Translations under genes and position numbers: made by a program
From: Eutrophocola sp964503965
GTDB taxonomy: Bacteria > Pseudomonadota > Gammaproteobacteria > Pseudomonadales > Pseudohongiellaceae
Reading direction: 5' to 3'
Assembly (NCBI GenBank): GCA_964503965.1
Contig: CAZDCK010000056.1
Coordinates: 1 to 8,374, forward strand
DNA: 8,374 nucleotides
In this document: positions 1-7,284 of the stretch, in pieces
Position numbering within the stretch: position 1 is the first letter of the stretch
Layout of the letters: the number at the start of each line of letters is the position of its first letter
Notes under the pieces: generated by a model
Seen by the model: the letters and a program-made list of their open reading frames with translations, nothing else
Told to the model about the DNA's origin: nothing
Database searches by the model: none

Positions 1-1444
1 TGCCGGCGGCTTTGTCGCGTGCCAGGCGGCCCATGTCATCGTGCGGTTCGCCGGTGACGGGGTGGTTATAGTGAAACGGCACAACGTAGGTATTGGGCAG
101 CGATTCGTAGACCACCGTGGGCGGTGCGTCGGGCGGAATAGCCTCGCTCATCTGCTCCACAGGGATGATGCCGTCGCGCATCCAGCCCTTATCGTAGTCG
201 CCCCAATAGGTGACCCAGTAATGCTGTTTGGTGATTTTCCAGGTGCCGTTGTCATTCACATATTCATTTTCGTACAGACCACCGCCCCACTGGCCCTTAC
301 CCTCTACCGTCCTCATTACGTCACTGCGGAAACGGCCCCAGGCCCGCTCATTGTTTTCATCCACGTGGATGACCGCCTGCAGCATGGGGAAGTTGTTGAG
401 CTGGCCTTCTTCCAGGCCTTCGGGGCCAAGCACGCTCATGCCGCGGGCGATGCTTTCCGGGCCCTGGTAGACACCCATCTGGCCAAATTCCCAGGTACCA
501 TCCTCGGTGAACAGGTCCGCGGCCTGTGACCACAGTCCCTTGTCAAAGTAGTAGCCGTACATGGCCTGCAGGTTTTCCACGGCACGCACGGCATGCACAC
601 GGGCCAGTTTTAATGCTTCTGCATCAGCCCGGGCTTCCAGTTTGCCGAGGGCATCATCAGGGCGTCTGGGGGTGAATTCGATGGGCGGTGGTGTCTGAAT
701 GGCACTGATATCGTTTTCGTAATGAAATTCTGGGACATAAATTTCCGGAAAGGGTTTGTATCGGACGGGTGAGCGTTCATCGGCCCTGAACTCCCTGCCC
801 ACCTCGGTCTTCCAGTTGCGACCCTGGGGCTCCAGTGCGGCCCAGCCACCCTGGTAGTCGGCGATGAAGTTCAGGAACAGACGCATTTCCGCGATCTTCC
901 ATACCCCGTCTTCCTTGATGTAGTCGTTTTCCAGAATGGCATCAGTCCACTCGGCCTTGTCCTTGAAGTTGCCCACCTGCCCCCATTCACGCCAGCGGGC
1001 TTTGGCGGTTGTGCCATCCTCCCCGATGGTGACCAGGGGCTGCAGGTGCATGTGGTTGTTCAGGCGCCCGAAAGGCAGACCGGGACCGGCGTTCATGGAG
1101 CTCTTGCCGTGACGGGTGAGCAGTTCCCGGATGCGGTCGCGGCCAATATAAACGCCATCGTTGCCATACATAAGACGGCCATGGTCAGTAAACAGGTTGG
1201 CAGCCTCACCGAAATAGCCCTTGTCCAGGTAGTAGGCAAAGGCGCGACCCAGGCGGGTAATGGCGTTGTGGTCTTCCACCTGCCGGGTTTCCGCCTTGAT
1301 GGCATTCATACGAATGAGCAGGTTACTGTAGCGTTGGGCATCACTGTCCTGGGCGAGGACCTGCAAGGATGCAAGATGCAGGAGACAGGATGCAAAAAGC
1401 AAACTGGAGATTCGGGTGAGAAAAGAGGCCGGGGTATTCTTCAT
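1..1444 (-). CDS. Exported tandem SnoaL/NTF2-like domain protein (C-terminus beyond left edge)
   Basis: The frame is open from ATG at 1444 to the left edge, giving 481 codons and no stop. Residues 1-31 look like a Sec signal peptide: a basic start, a hydrophobic core around 13-30, and a VLA|QD type I cleavage site. Two similar alpha+beta domains follow at about 58-202 and 285-422. Both carry the same landmarks: YYLDKG / YYFDKG, AANLFT / AADLFT, G-V-Y-x-G, then late in the domain G-x-W-K-I. This is the SnoaL-like (NTF2 superfamily) pattern, internally duplicated, joined by a proline-rich linker at about 225-265. NTF2-fold proteins bind or isomerise small hydrophobic ligands in a cone-shaped pocket; I cannot assign a reaction here. 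It lies 131 bases downstream of the DUF3604 gene on the same strand. The Shine-Dalgarno is weak; the start was chosen because it gives a clean signal peptide. Confidence 0.85.
   Translation of the reverse strand, partial: MKNTPASFLTRISSLLFASCLLHLASLQVLAQDSDAQRYSNLLIRMNAIKAETRQVEDHNAITRLGRAFAYYLDKGYFGEAANLFTDHGRLMYGNDGVYIGRDRIRELLTRHGKSSMNAGPGLPFGRLNNHMHLQPLVTIGEDGTTAKARWREWGQVGNFKDKAEWTDAILENDYIKEDGVWKIAEMRLFLNFIADYQGGWAALEPQGRNWKTEVGREFRADERSPVRYKPFPEIYVPEFHYENDISAIQTPPPIEFTPRRPDDALGKLEARADAEALKLARVHAVRAVENLQAMYGYYFDKGLWSQAADLFTEDGTWEFGQMGVYQGPESIARGMSVLGPEGLEEGQLNNFPMLQAVIHVDENNERAWGRFRSDVMRTVEGKGQWGGGLYENEYVNDNGTWKITKQHYWVTYWGDYDKGWMRDGIIPVEQMSEAIPPDAPPTVVYESLPNTYVVPFHYNHPVTGEPHDDMGRLARDKAAG
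1368..1402. repeat. Degenerate 7-bp tandem repeat inside the signal-peptide codons
   Basis: Five consecutive 7-mers on the + strand read GATGCAA, GATGCAG, GAGACAG, GATGCAA, AAAGCAA. They cover codons for about residues 15-26 of the SnoaL-like protein. Because seven is not a multiple of three, the repeat encodes different residues in each copy while still giving a hydrophobic stretch. The match is seen directly; the origin (slippage expansion or a dispersed genomic heptad) is inference. Confidence 0.5.
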
Positions 1445-1489
1445 GGAAAGCTATTCTGCCGATAGTCGTTTTTTTTAGTTACCCCAAAG

Positions 1490-1498
1490 CCTATAACA
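1490..1498 (-). promoter_or_regulatory. Possible extended -10 element for the SnoaL-like gene
   Basis: The minus strand reads TGTTATAGG, a TGn motif followed by TATAGG (4 of 6 to TATAAT), about 46 bases before the ATG. No convincing -35 box lies 16-18 bases upstream. If it is inactive, the gene depends on readthrough from the DUF3604 promoter. Confidence 0.25.
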
Positions 1499-1531
1499 GA
1501 TGGAACAGGAAAACATCCTTCCGGTTCCGCA

Positions 1532-1568
1532 GGGCCAGTGACCTTGCTTTGTGAAAAGTCACTGTCCC
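1532..1568 (-). other. Stem-loop between DUF3604 and SnoaL-like genes
   Basis: The arms CAGTGAC (1536-1542) and GTCACTG (1558-1564) are perfectly complementary. After one mismatch, three further G-C pairs (1532-1534 with 1566-1568) extend the stem. The loop is 15 bases. On the minus-strand transcript it starts 7 bases after the DUF3604 stop codon. No T-tract follows, so it is not a standard intrinsic terminator. It could protect the 3' end, partly reduce readthrough into the next gene, or be a protein-binding site. Confidence 0.5.
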
Positions 1569-1575
1569 GGTTATT

Positions 1576-3426
1576 TTACGGGGTGTACCAGATGGGACTT
1601 GAATAGGCCCGTTCCTGGATGGTGGCCACATGGCCGGTATCTTCGACGGGAATCTGCAGGGCCAGGGCGTCGTACAGGGAGTGCCTGGGTGTCGGAATTT
1701 CCAGTGCACGCACATAGTAGAAGGCATTCAGGGCCGGGTCGAAGTCCGGATCTTCCCATACCGTGGCCAGCTGGGGGGCACCAATGTCATTGGTGTAATG
1801 GCCGGTGGTAATATCCACGGAATTACCTACAGCTGGCAGTTTGCCGGCATCATTGATTTCCCGGTCGCCAGCCCAGGCCACATCGTAGACTTTTTCCTGT
1901 GTGTTGCCGTCACTATCAATCCAGCCCTTGACCACCTGCACCCGATCCAGGTTGGCACCAGTTTGATCCTTGGCGGCATGGATGAGCAGGGTCAGTGCAC
2001 GGTTGCGGGGTGCTGCCGTGAGGTCAGCTCCCATGGGTACGCCCTTGCGATAGCCAACAGCAGCAATGTCATTGGCGCGGGCATCCCGGCTGCGGAAGTT
2101 AAATCCGCCAAAGACCCTTAATGAGATACGTGGCCCGGTAGTGCCATAGACTTCCTTGCGCTTGAAGGCCGCATAGATGGAGGCGCGGGTATTTTCCTCG
2201 GCCCAAACCCCTGTCAGACCGGAAGCACTCATGTCCCAGGCGGGAAAGATCACGCGATCAGCCTGGGAAGTTTTGCGTTCACTGAGCTTCACATCCAGGC
2301 CCACCTTGCCGAAGAAATTGTTTTCTTCCACAGAGGAAATCCCCTGATGGCCGTCAGAGGCACCAACAAAACCAAACTTGAAAGGGTTCTCGCCGATCTC
2401 CTGCTCCATGGCCATGCCGCGCAACAGCGCCGGACGGGCATAGTCTGCTTTTGTGGGCGCCACTTCCTGGCGGGTAAGCAGGGTTTTGCGGATTTCAAAA
2501 TCCGCGAACTCATCGTTGGGTGAAAGGGCCGGGTGGGTTTCCGAGGAACCTTTCATCTGGGTGATTTCCATCAGCAGCTCCCAGCGCATGCGCTCGCGGG
2601 CATACTGGGCATCAATGGGTCGGCCCTGGGCGTCTACCTCGGCAAACATCAGGCCGCCGGAAATATTCGAGTTGTGGGGAATGGCCACAAAGTCCACACC
2701 GGTGCGCTCATTGGTATTGCGCAGGAAGGCAAACAGGTCTTCGGGGTCCAGGCTGTCCTGGTTGCTGAACGGCACGAATGCCGTCGCTTCCTCAATACTT
2801 TCCGCATTGCTGATCACGTTGCGATGCAGGTTCTTGATGCCCTGGTCACTGGGAATAAGCGAGGTCCATTCCCAGGCAAAGAAGGTGGTGAACTTACCGG
2901 GATCATTATGGCTTTCCGCTGCATCCACCTGCATACGCCAGCCGGCAGCCCGCATCTGTGGTGAGAAGACCTGTTCGGCAAGCTCCTCGCGATTGCCGTC
3001 TTCCGGCTGGTAACGCATAAAGCCACTTCCCCGCTGCCCTACCATGGCCTGGAGAGTTTCGATGACATCGCGGCCGCGTTCCGTGGCCTGCAGCAGGGGA
3101 TGCCCTTCCAGGGCCATGACATCAATGCCGAGGTTGGTGGCATGATCCGTAATGGCCAGAAAATCCAGGGGGCGGTCTATCTGTACCTTGGTGTCCAGGT
3201 TGGGATGCAGCACCGGAATGCCTTTGGCAAAACGGTAGGCATCATTGGGGCCCATGGACTTGGTGTTGGTGGCAAAAGCGTCGGTAGACAGGTTGGTGTG
3301 AAGGTGCAGGTCACCCCACAGCAGCTGGGTTTCCTGCGCCAGGGCGGGCATGGTGGCCGCGATCCCGGCGGCACAGACCAGCGCTTTAATAGTGACGTGT
3401 TTTCCCCTGAGTTGTGAACGGCTCAT
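1576..3426 (-). CDS. DUF3604 family exported protein, PHP-like metallohydrolase fold
   Basis: This is a 616-residue protein matching the DUF3604 family in length and motifs. Residues 1-30 are a signal peptide (n-region RSQLRGKHVTIK, hydrophobic core, PALA|QE), so it is probably periplasmic. The mature N-terminus starts with WGDLHLHTNLSTDA, giving H41 and H43, followed by ITDHA (D94, H95), AWEWTS (E185), IPHNSN (H251) and GASDGHQG (D358, H360). These resemble the metal ligands of PHP-superfamily phosphoesterases, and the C-terminus ERAYSSPIWYTP is typical of the family. The family has no established reaction, so hydrolysis of a phosphoester or similar bond is inference. The ATG has GGGGG four bases upstream and a good promoter at 3465-3495. 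The upstream OpgB-like gene ends 100 bases away; an exported SnoaL-like protein follows downstream. Confidence 0.92.
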   Translation of the reverse strand: MSRSQLRGKHVTIKALVCAAGIAATMPALAQETQLLWGDLHLHTNLSTDAFATNTKSMGPNDAYRFAKGIPVLHPNLDTKVQIDRPLDFLAITDHATNLGIDVMALEGHPLLQATERGRDVIETLQAMVGQRGSGFMRYQPEDGNREELAEQVFSPQMRAAGWRMQVDAAESHNDPGKFTTFFAWEWTSLIPSDQGIKNLHRNVISNAESIEEATAFVPFSNQDSLDPEDLFAFLRNTNERTGVDFVAIPHNSNISGGLMFAEVDAQGRPIDAQYARERMRWELLMEITQMKGSSETHPALSPNDEFADFEIRKTLLTRQEVAPTKADYARPALLRGMAMEQEIGENPFKFGFVGASDGHQGISSVEENNFFGKVGLDVKLSERKTSQADRVIFPAWDMSASGLTGVWAEENTRASIYAAFKRKEVYGTTGPRISLRVFGGFNFRSRDARANDIAAVGYRKGVPMGADLTAAPRNRALTLLIHAAKDQTGANLDRVQVVKGWIDSDGNTQEKVYDVAWAGDREINDAGKLPAVGNSVDITTGHYTNDIGAPQLATVWEDPDFDPALNAFYYVRALEIPTPRHSLYDALALQIPVEDTGHVATIQERAYSSPIWYTP

Positions 3427-3464
3427 GTTGCCCCCTGGTATCCAGATTCAATCCCCAAAAATTC

Positions 3465-3495
3465 ATTATACCCACCGAAGCACGGCAGATGTCAC
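3465..3495 (-). promoter_or_regulatory. Sigma70-type promoter for the DUF3604 gene
   Basis: On the minus strand GTGACA (3490-3495, 5 of 6 to TTGACA) is followed by a 19-base spacer and a perfect TATAAT (3465-3470). Expected transcription start is near 3458, giving a leader of about 30 bases before the ATG at 3426. The 19-base spacer is longer than the 17-base optimum. It suggests the DUF3604 gene is transcribed independently of the OpgB-like gene. Confidence 0.65.
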
Positions 3496-3526
3496 CCCGG
3501 GAAATACATCGACTCGGGAATCAGAA

Positions 3527-5935
3527 TCAGTTTTCCTCGAAGGGGGTCACCTTCACCATGTTGAAGGTGAGCGGTACACCGGGGATTTTTTCCAGCATCA
3601 TGGTGGCCGGTCCCCGGGACGTGTTCACCCCCGGAATCAGCACCTGTTGGTTGCCATAAAAGGCCGGGCAGACACCGGGTTCCACCTGAATCCCATCCAG
3701 ATCGATAACTTTCAGGTCAGTAGCCACATAGCGCCCCTGGTCGTCCCTGTTCAGCACGACGTCGTAGCGCTCCTTGGAATTTCCCACACTCAGGTGGCCC
3801 AGTTGCAGGCGCCCCTGACTTTCATCCCAGACCATATTGTCCGGTGCCTCATAGCCACAGATCATGGCCAGGTCACTGTCTGTAGCTTCTTCCACGTCAC
3901 TGGCCGCACTCAGCAGATCCCCGCAATCGGACTCCAGGGCAAAGGGCTGGCCAGGCTGCAGGTTTGATTCGAGCACCTCAAAGGAATTCTTCAGGCTGCC
4001 AAACAACAGCCCCAGACCGTCGAAAGGGGCCAGGTCAGGCGCTATGTGTGCAATGCCCTCGTGGGAGGTCAGCAAAAAATAGTTGCTGTCCTTGAACAGG
4101 AACAGGGCATAGAACAACTCCTGCAAAAAAACCGGAAAGGTCAGGCCAACCTTGCCAGCCTTGTCCACCAGGGTAATCAGAACATAGTCAGTGCCCAGCG
4201 CCTGCATCTGCAGAGGCCGGCCCCGCATGCTCAGGTCTATTTCCTTGCCCGCGACTCTCAAAATACCGTTTTCGTAACGGTACAGGGGCTCAGCCTCACA
4301 CAGGCCCACTTCAAGATGGGACAGGATACTGGCATTGATATAGCGTACTGCCGCCACACGCTGGGGATTGGTGTAGCTGATGCCTTCGGGTCGGTCCGCC
4401 GTCAACAGGCTTCTTCCCATCAGAAAACCCTGCTGGTGCCGGACTCGCATGAGCTCGAGAATGGTCGGTGCCACATCCATATGGGCGCCCTGGGTATCGA
4501 AGGTGCCGGTTCTGCCTGTATTGAGAAACGACAAATAAAGCTTTCGCGGATAGTCTTCCTGGTAATGTTCCATCCCCGTATTGCGCATGTGCAGATGGTC
4601 ACTCATTATCATGACCACGGTATCTTCCCATGCCGGACTTTCCTGCAGATGCCTGACAAAATCACCCACCAGCTGGTCCGTGCAGTGCACGGAGTGGAAG
4701 ATACTGTTATCGATTTCCGGATAAGGCTTACAGCTTTCAGAGACCGTACCACTGGGGGGGTGGGTATCTACAGTAAGCACTGTCAGATTGAATGGCTGCT
4801 CACTGTTGGAGGCCAGTTCATCGAACTTGTCCTTGGCCATGTCCAGCAAACTGTCATCGTAAAGGCCCCAGCTGTTGATATAGCCCGGATCTTCCAGGTT
4901 TGGCTGCAATTCTTCCAGGCCATATATCTCCTCATAACCATGGGCGGAAAGAAATACGCCTTTGCCGGCAAAACGGGTCGAGGCACCACCCATGAACACC
5001 TGGCGGTAACCGGCGGCATCCAGGATATCCCCCACACAGGACCCCTCCTTCAAAAAACCATTGTTGAGAATATCGTTCCCGCCAGGACCGCGTGGGTATA
5101 ACAGGGGTGTACCGCACTGGGATGAGAGGATGCCAGCCACGGTAAAGCCGGTACCGATGGTCTGGTCCAGACCGGTATAACGCAGGGCTTCACCATTGAG
5201 GGAATTGAGAAATGGAGTCAGGCCTGGATAGAGCGACTCATCAGTATACATCTGCTCCATGCTTTCCATGTAAATCATGACCACATTCTTGCCGGCAATG
5301 ATGTCTTCCCGGTTTTTGAACAGCGCACTCCGGTCAAGCTCAAGTTCTTCAAAGTCGATGTTGGACAGGGCCATCGAGTTCAGGGTGTTGGAATCTGTCA
5401 TCCCCGTTGTCGCCATATTGGCTATATCAGGATCGGTAAAAAGTGAAATCAGCAGCAGGGGCGCTATCAGGAAAGTACGATTATCCATCTTCAGCCAGTC
5501 AATCTGTTTGGCCACGAAACCGGCACAGGCAGCAACGACCAGCAGGTAGGCAATTGCCGCCACGGTCATCCCGGTGAAGGCCGAGAAAGCAAACCTGGTG
5601 GTTTCCAGGTTGAAGTGGAAAAAGAATTCGTCATTAAAACTTTCACCCTGATAGTAGAAAGAGGCAAAGCGCAATGCCGAAAAAATGGCAAAAGACTCAA
5701 TAGCAATGACAGCCAGCAGCATCCGTCCCCACGCAGATTTTATGTGCAGGCAAAGGCGCCAGAGTGTGACCAGATAAAGACTAATAAAGAGTAATGCCCG
5801 CAGAAACCAGGACGTAGGGTGAATAAGGTTGTATGACCAGCTGACCAGCAATGGCAGTAGCAAAAGCACTACCAGAACGCCAGCACTGACCAGACTGACC
5901 GGCTTGTCTCTGAAATGGTCCTGCAAATATGACAT
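3527..5935 (-). CDS. opgB: OpgB/MdoB-like phosphoglycerol transferase (sulfatase/LTA synthase family)
   Basis: This 802-residue protein resembles E. coli phosphoglycerol transferase I, which moves phosphoglycerol from phosphatidylglycerol to periplasmic glucans. About five membrane segments (residues 13-33, 43-61, 72-90, 119-141, 153-166) precede a periplasmic alkaline-phosphatase-fold domain at about 215-520. Visible motifs are YMES (E224), GTGFTVAG with T265 aligning with the threonine nucleophile of the LtaS/OpgB family, SQCGTPL, RFAGKGVFL (R321), DTHPPSG (H392) and SDH (D446, H447). The FAS-Y-G-ND segment before the fourth helix also matches OpgB. The ~280-residue C-terminal part is less conserved. 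I chose the ATG at 5935 over an in-frame TTG at 5977 because the latter overlaps the -10 box. No opgG or opgH is present, so the glucan substrate is inferred; another phosphoglycerol or phosphoethanolamine acceptor is possible. Confidence 0.88.
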   Translation of the reverse strand: MSYLQDHFRDKPVSLVSAGVLVVLLLLPLLVSWSYNLIHPTSWFLRALLFISLYLVTLWRLCLHIKSAWGRMLLAVIAIESFAIFSALRFASFYYQGESFNDEFFFHFNLETTRFAFSAFTGMTVAAIAYLLVVAACAGFVAKQIDWLKMDNRTFLIAPLLLISLFTDPDIANMATTGMTDSNTLNSMALSNIDFEELELDRSALFKNREDIIAGKNVVMIYMESMEQMYTDESLYPGLTPFLNSLNGEALRYTGLDQTIGTGFTVAGILSSQCGTPLLYPRGPGGNDILNNGFLKEGSCVGDILDAAGYRQVFMGGASTRFAGKGVFLSAHGYEEIYGLEELQPNLEDPGYINSWGLYDDSLLDMAKDKFDELASNSEQPFNLTVLTVDTHPPSGTVSESCKPYPEIDNSIFHSVHCTDQLVGDFVRHLQESPAWEDTVVMIMSDHLHMRNTGMEHYQEDYPRKLYLSFLNTGRTGTFDTQGAHMDVAPTILELMRVRHQQGFLMGRSLLTADRPEGISYTNPQRVAAVRYINASILSHLEVGLCEAEPLYRYENGILRVAGKEIDLSMRGRPLQMQALGTDYVLITLVDKAGKVGLTFPVFLQELFYALFLFKDSNYFLLTSHEGIAHIAPDLAPFDGLGLLFGSLKNSFEVLESNLQPGQPFALESDCGDLLSAASDVEEATDSDLAMICGYEAPDNMVWDESQGRLQLGHLSVGNSKERYDVVLNRDDQGRYVATDLKVIDLDGIQVEPGVCPAFYGNQQVLIPGVNTSRGPATMMLEKIPGVPLTFNMVKVTPFEEN

Positions 5936-5976
5936 CGGGATGATCCGTCCCCGGATAATGAATTTTAAAGCGCCCA

Positions 5977-5985
5977 AGTATATCA
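5977..5985 (-). promoter_or_regulatory. Extended -10 promoter for the OpgB-like gene
   Basis: The minus strand reads TGATATACT, a TGn extension plus TATACT (5 of 6 to TATAAT). The -35 region (TCAACG, 17 bases upstream) is poor, as is usual for extended -10 promoters. Expected transcription start is near 5970, about 35 bases before the ATG at 5935. This would leave the TTG at 5977 untranslated. Confidence 0.5.
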
Positions 5986-6025
5986 GGATGACCGCGCCAC
6001 GTTGATGGAGAATGTGGCGGATGAC
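5986..6025. promoter_or_regulatory. Direct and inverted repeats in the divergent promoter region (possible operator)
   Basis: GGATGAC occurs at 5986-5992 and again at 6019-6025, 33 bp start to start, close to three helical turns. Between them lies the inverted repeat CGCCAC (5995-6000) / GTGGCG (6014-6019) with a 13-base spacer. The left copy of GGATGAC abuts the extended -10 of the OpgB-like gene. A weak rightward promoter for folX (TTGATG at 6002-6007, 19 bases, TAAGAT at 6027-6032) overlaps the same block. A regulator binding here could affect both directions; no regulator is encoded in the window. Confidence 0.35.
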
Positions 6026-6076
6026 TTAAGATCCTGAAATCCAATGACAACGTTTGCCCGTATTGCAGGATATGAA

Positions 6077-6082
6077 AAGGAG
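6077..6082 (+). promoter_or_regulatory. Shine-Dalgarno that decides the folX start
   Basis: AAGGAG lies six bases before the ATG at 6089. The earlier in-frame ATG at 6044 has no comparable site and would add 15 residues not seen in the family, so 6089 is preferred. Confidence 0.75.
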
Positions 6083-6088
6083 AAAACA

Positions 6089-6505
6089 ATGAATTCAGTC
6101 AGCTCACTCAGAAGTCATAACACCCCCGATACACAACGGTGGGTTCGCAACGATGCCGTTATACATATCACTGATCTGCGTCTGCGCACCTATATCGGAT
6201 TCAATCCGGAAGAGCTGAGCAAACTGCAGGATGTGGTCATCAACTGCGAGCTGCATTACAAGGCCGACGCCCCCTGCAACACGGATGATGAAACCACGGC
6301 TCTCAATTACAAGACGATCACCAAGCAGATAATTCAGCATGTGGAAGAAGGTCAATTCAGGCTGCTGGAAAAGCTGGCAGAAGACCTGCTGCAAACCCTG
6401 ATGTCATGTGAGCAGGCTACCCGGGCCAGCGTACGCGTCGACAAGCCACATGCCCTGCGCTTTGCGGATTCGGTCTCAGTTACCCTGTCTGCCAGCCGTC
6501 AGTAA
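6089..6505 (+). CDS. folX: Dihydromonapterin/dihydroneopterin triphosphate 2'-epimerase
   Basis: FolX converts 7,8-dihydroneopterin triphosphate to the 2'-epimer dihydromonapterin triphosphate in the cytoplasm. The 138-residue protein aligns with E. coli FolX (120 residues) from about residue 24 to the end; the extra length is an N-terminal tail. Matching stretches are LRLRTYIGF (31-38), ALNYKTITKQIIQHVE (71-86), LLEKL (92-96) and VDKPHALRFADSVS (117-130). Y74, E94 and K119 sit where FolB/FolX enzymes place pterin-binding and catalytic residues. The IIQHVE-x3-F-x-LLEKL block is FolX-like rather than FolB-like, so I prefer FolX over dihydroneopterin aldolase. Its TAA stop overlaps the folM ATG by one base (TAATG), indicating one transcript and probable translational coupling. 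Confidence 0.92.
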   Translation: MNSVSSLRSHNTPDTQRWVRNDAVIHITDLRLRTYIGFNPEELSKLQDVVINCELHYKADAPCNTDDETTALNYKTITKQIIQHVEEGQFRLLEKLAEDLLQTLMSCEQATRASVRVDKPHALRFADSVSVTLSASRQ

Positions 6506-7227
6506 TGTCAGCCCCGATCCTGATAACCGGCGGCGCCCGACGTTTTGGTCGTGCCCTGGCCCTTGATCTCGCCGGTGCCGGATACGATGTCGCCATAACC
6601 TACCGTCAGTCAAATCATGACCTGGATGCCCTTGTTGCCGCTGGTGTTGACTGCATCCAGACAGATCTGGGTAGTCCGCATGACTGTCAGCAGTTCATCT
6701 CCCTGATGGAAAAACGCTACAGGGCTCTACGCGCCATTGTGCATAACGCCTCTGAATGGTTGCCGGAATCCGAAAATGCAGATCTGGCCACGGTGATGCA
6801 GCGCAATATGGCTATTCATGTACAGGCTCCCTACCTGATCAATTCAGGACTGGAATCACTGCTGATGGCTGGTGCGGAAAAATATGGCATGGCAGATATC
6901 ATTCACCTGACCGATTACGTGGCTGCACGCGGCAGCCAGAAACATATTGCCTATGCGGCCAGCAAGGCGGCCTTGCATAACCTGACCCTGTCTTTTGCCA
7001 GCAAGCTGGCACCCCACATCAAGGTCAACAGTATTGCCCCCGCCCTGCTCATGTTCCGGGATGAGGATGATGCCGCCTACAAAGAAAAAGTGGCGCGTAA
7101 ATCCCTGCTGCCTCCGGGGCCCGGGGCCGATGAAGGCATCCGCGCCGTAACCATGCTACTGGATAGTCACTACATGACCGGGCAGACCATTGCCCTGGAT
7201 GGTGGGCGACATCTGAAAGCGGGATGA
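6505..7227 (+). CDS. folM: Dihydromonapterin reductase (short-chain dehydrogenase)
   Basis: FolM uses NADPH to reduce dihydromonapterin to tetrahydromonapterin and can also reduce dihydrofolate weakly. The 240-residue protein has the SDR layout: the cofactor loop TGGARRFG (8-15), whose double arginine is typical of FolM and pteridine reductases, HNAS (80-83), the T136 region HLTDYV, the catalytic pair Y150 and K154 in YAASK, and the C-terminal LDGGRHLK. The stretches GSQKHIAYAASKAAL and LAPHIKVNSIAPALL are nearly identical to E. coli FolM. The start has no clear Shine-Dalgarno and overlaps the folX stop, so translation is probably coupled. A general 3-oxoacyl-ACP reductase is unlikely given the RR motif and the neighbours. 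Confidence 0.92.
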   Translation: MSAPILITGGARRFGRALALDLAGAGYDVAITYRQSNHDLDALVAAGVDCIQTDLGSPHDCQQFISLMEKRYRALRAIVHNASEWLPESENADLATVMQRNMAIHVQAPYLINSGLESLLMAGAEKYGMADIIHLTDYVAARGSQKHIAYAASKAALHNLTLSFASKLAPHIKVNSIAPALLMFRDEDDAAYKEKVARKSLLPPGPGADEGIRAVTMLLDSHYMTGQTIALDGGRHLKAG

Positions 7228-7284
7228 ATCCAATCGACAATGTGCTACGTAAAACCCTGACCTCAAAAAAAACAAGGTGGCCCT

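Noticed and set aside
41..529. 162-codon + strand frame near the left edge
   Set aside because: It lies opposite the SnoaL-like gene, whose minus-strand frame is open for 481 codons with signal peptide and repeated domain motifs.
4046..5101. 351-codon + strand frame opposite the OpgB-like gene
   Set aside because: It is the antisense shadow of a clearly conserved coding region; its translation shows no family motif.
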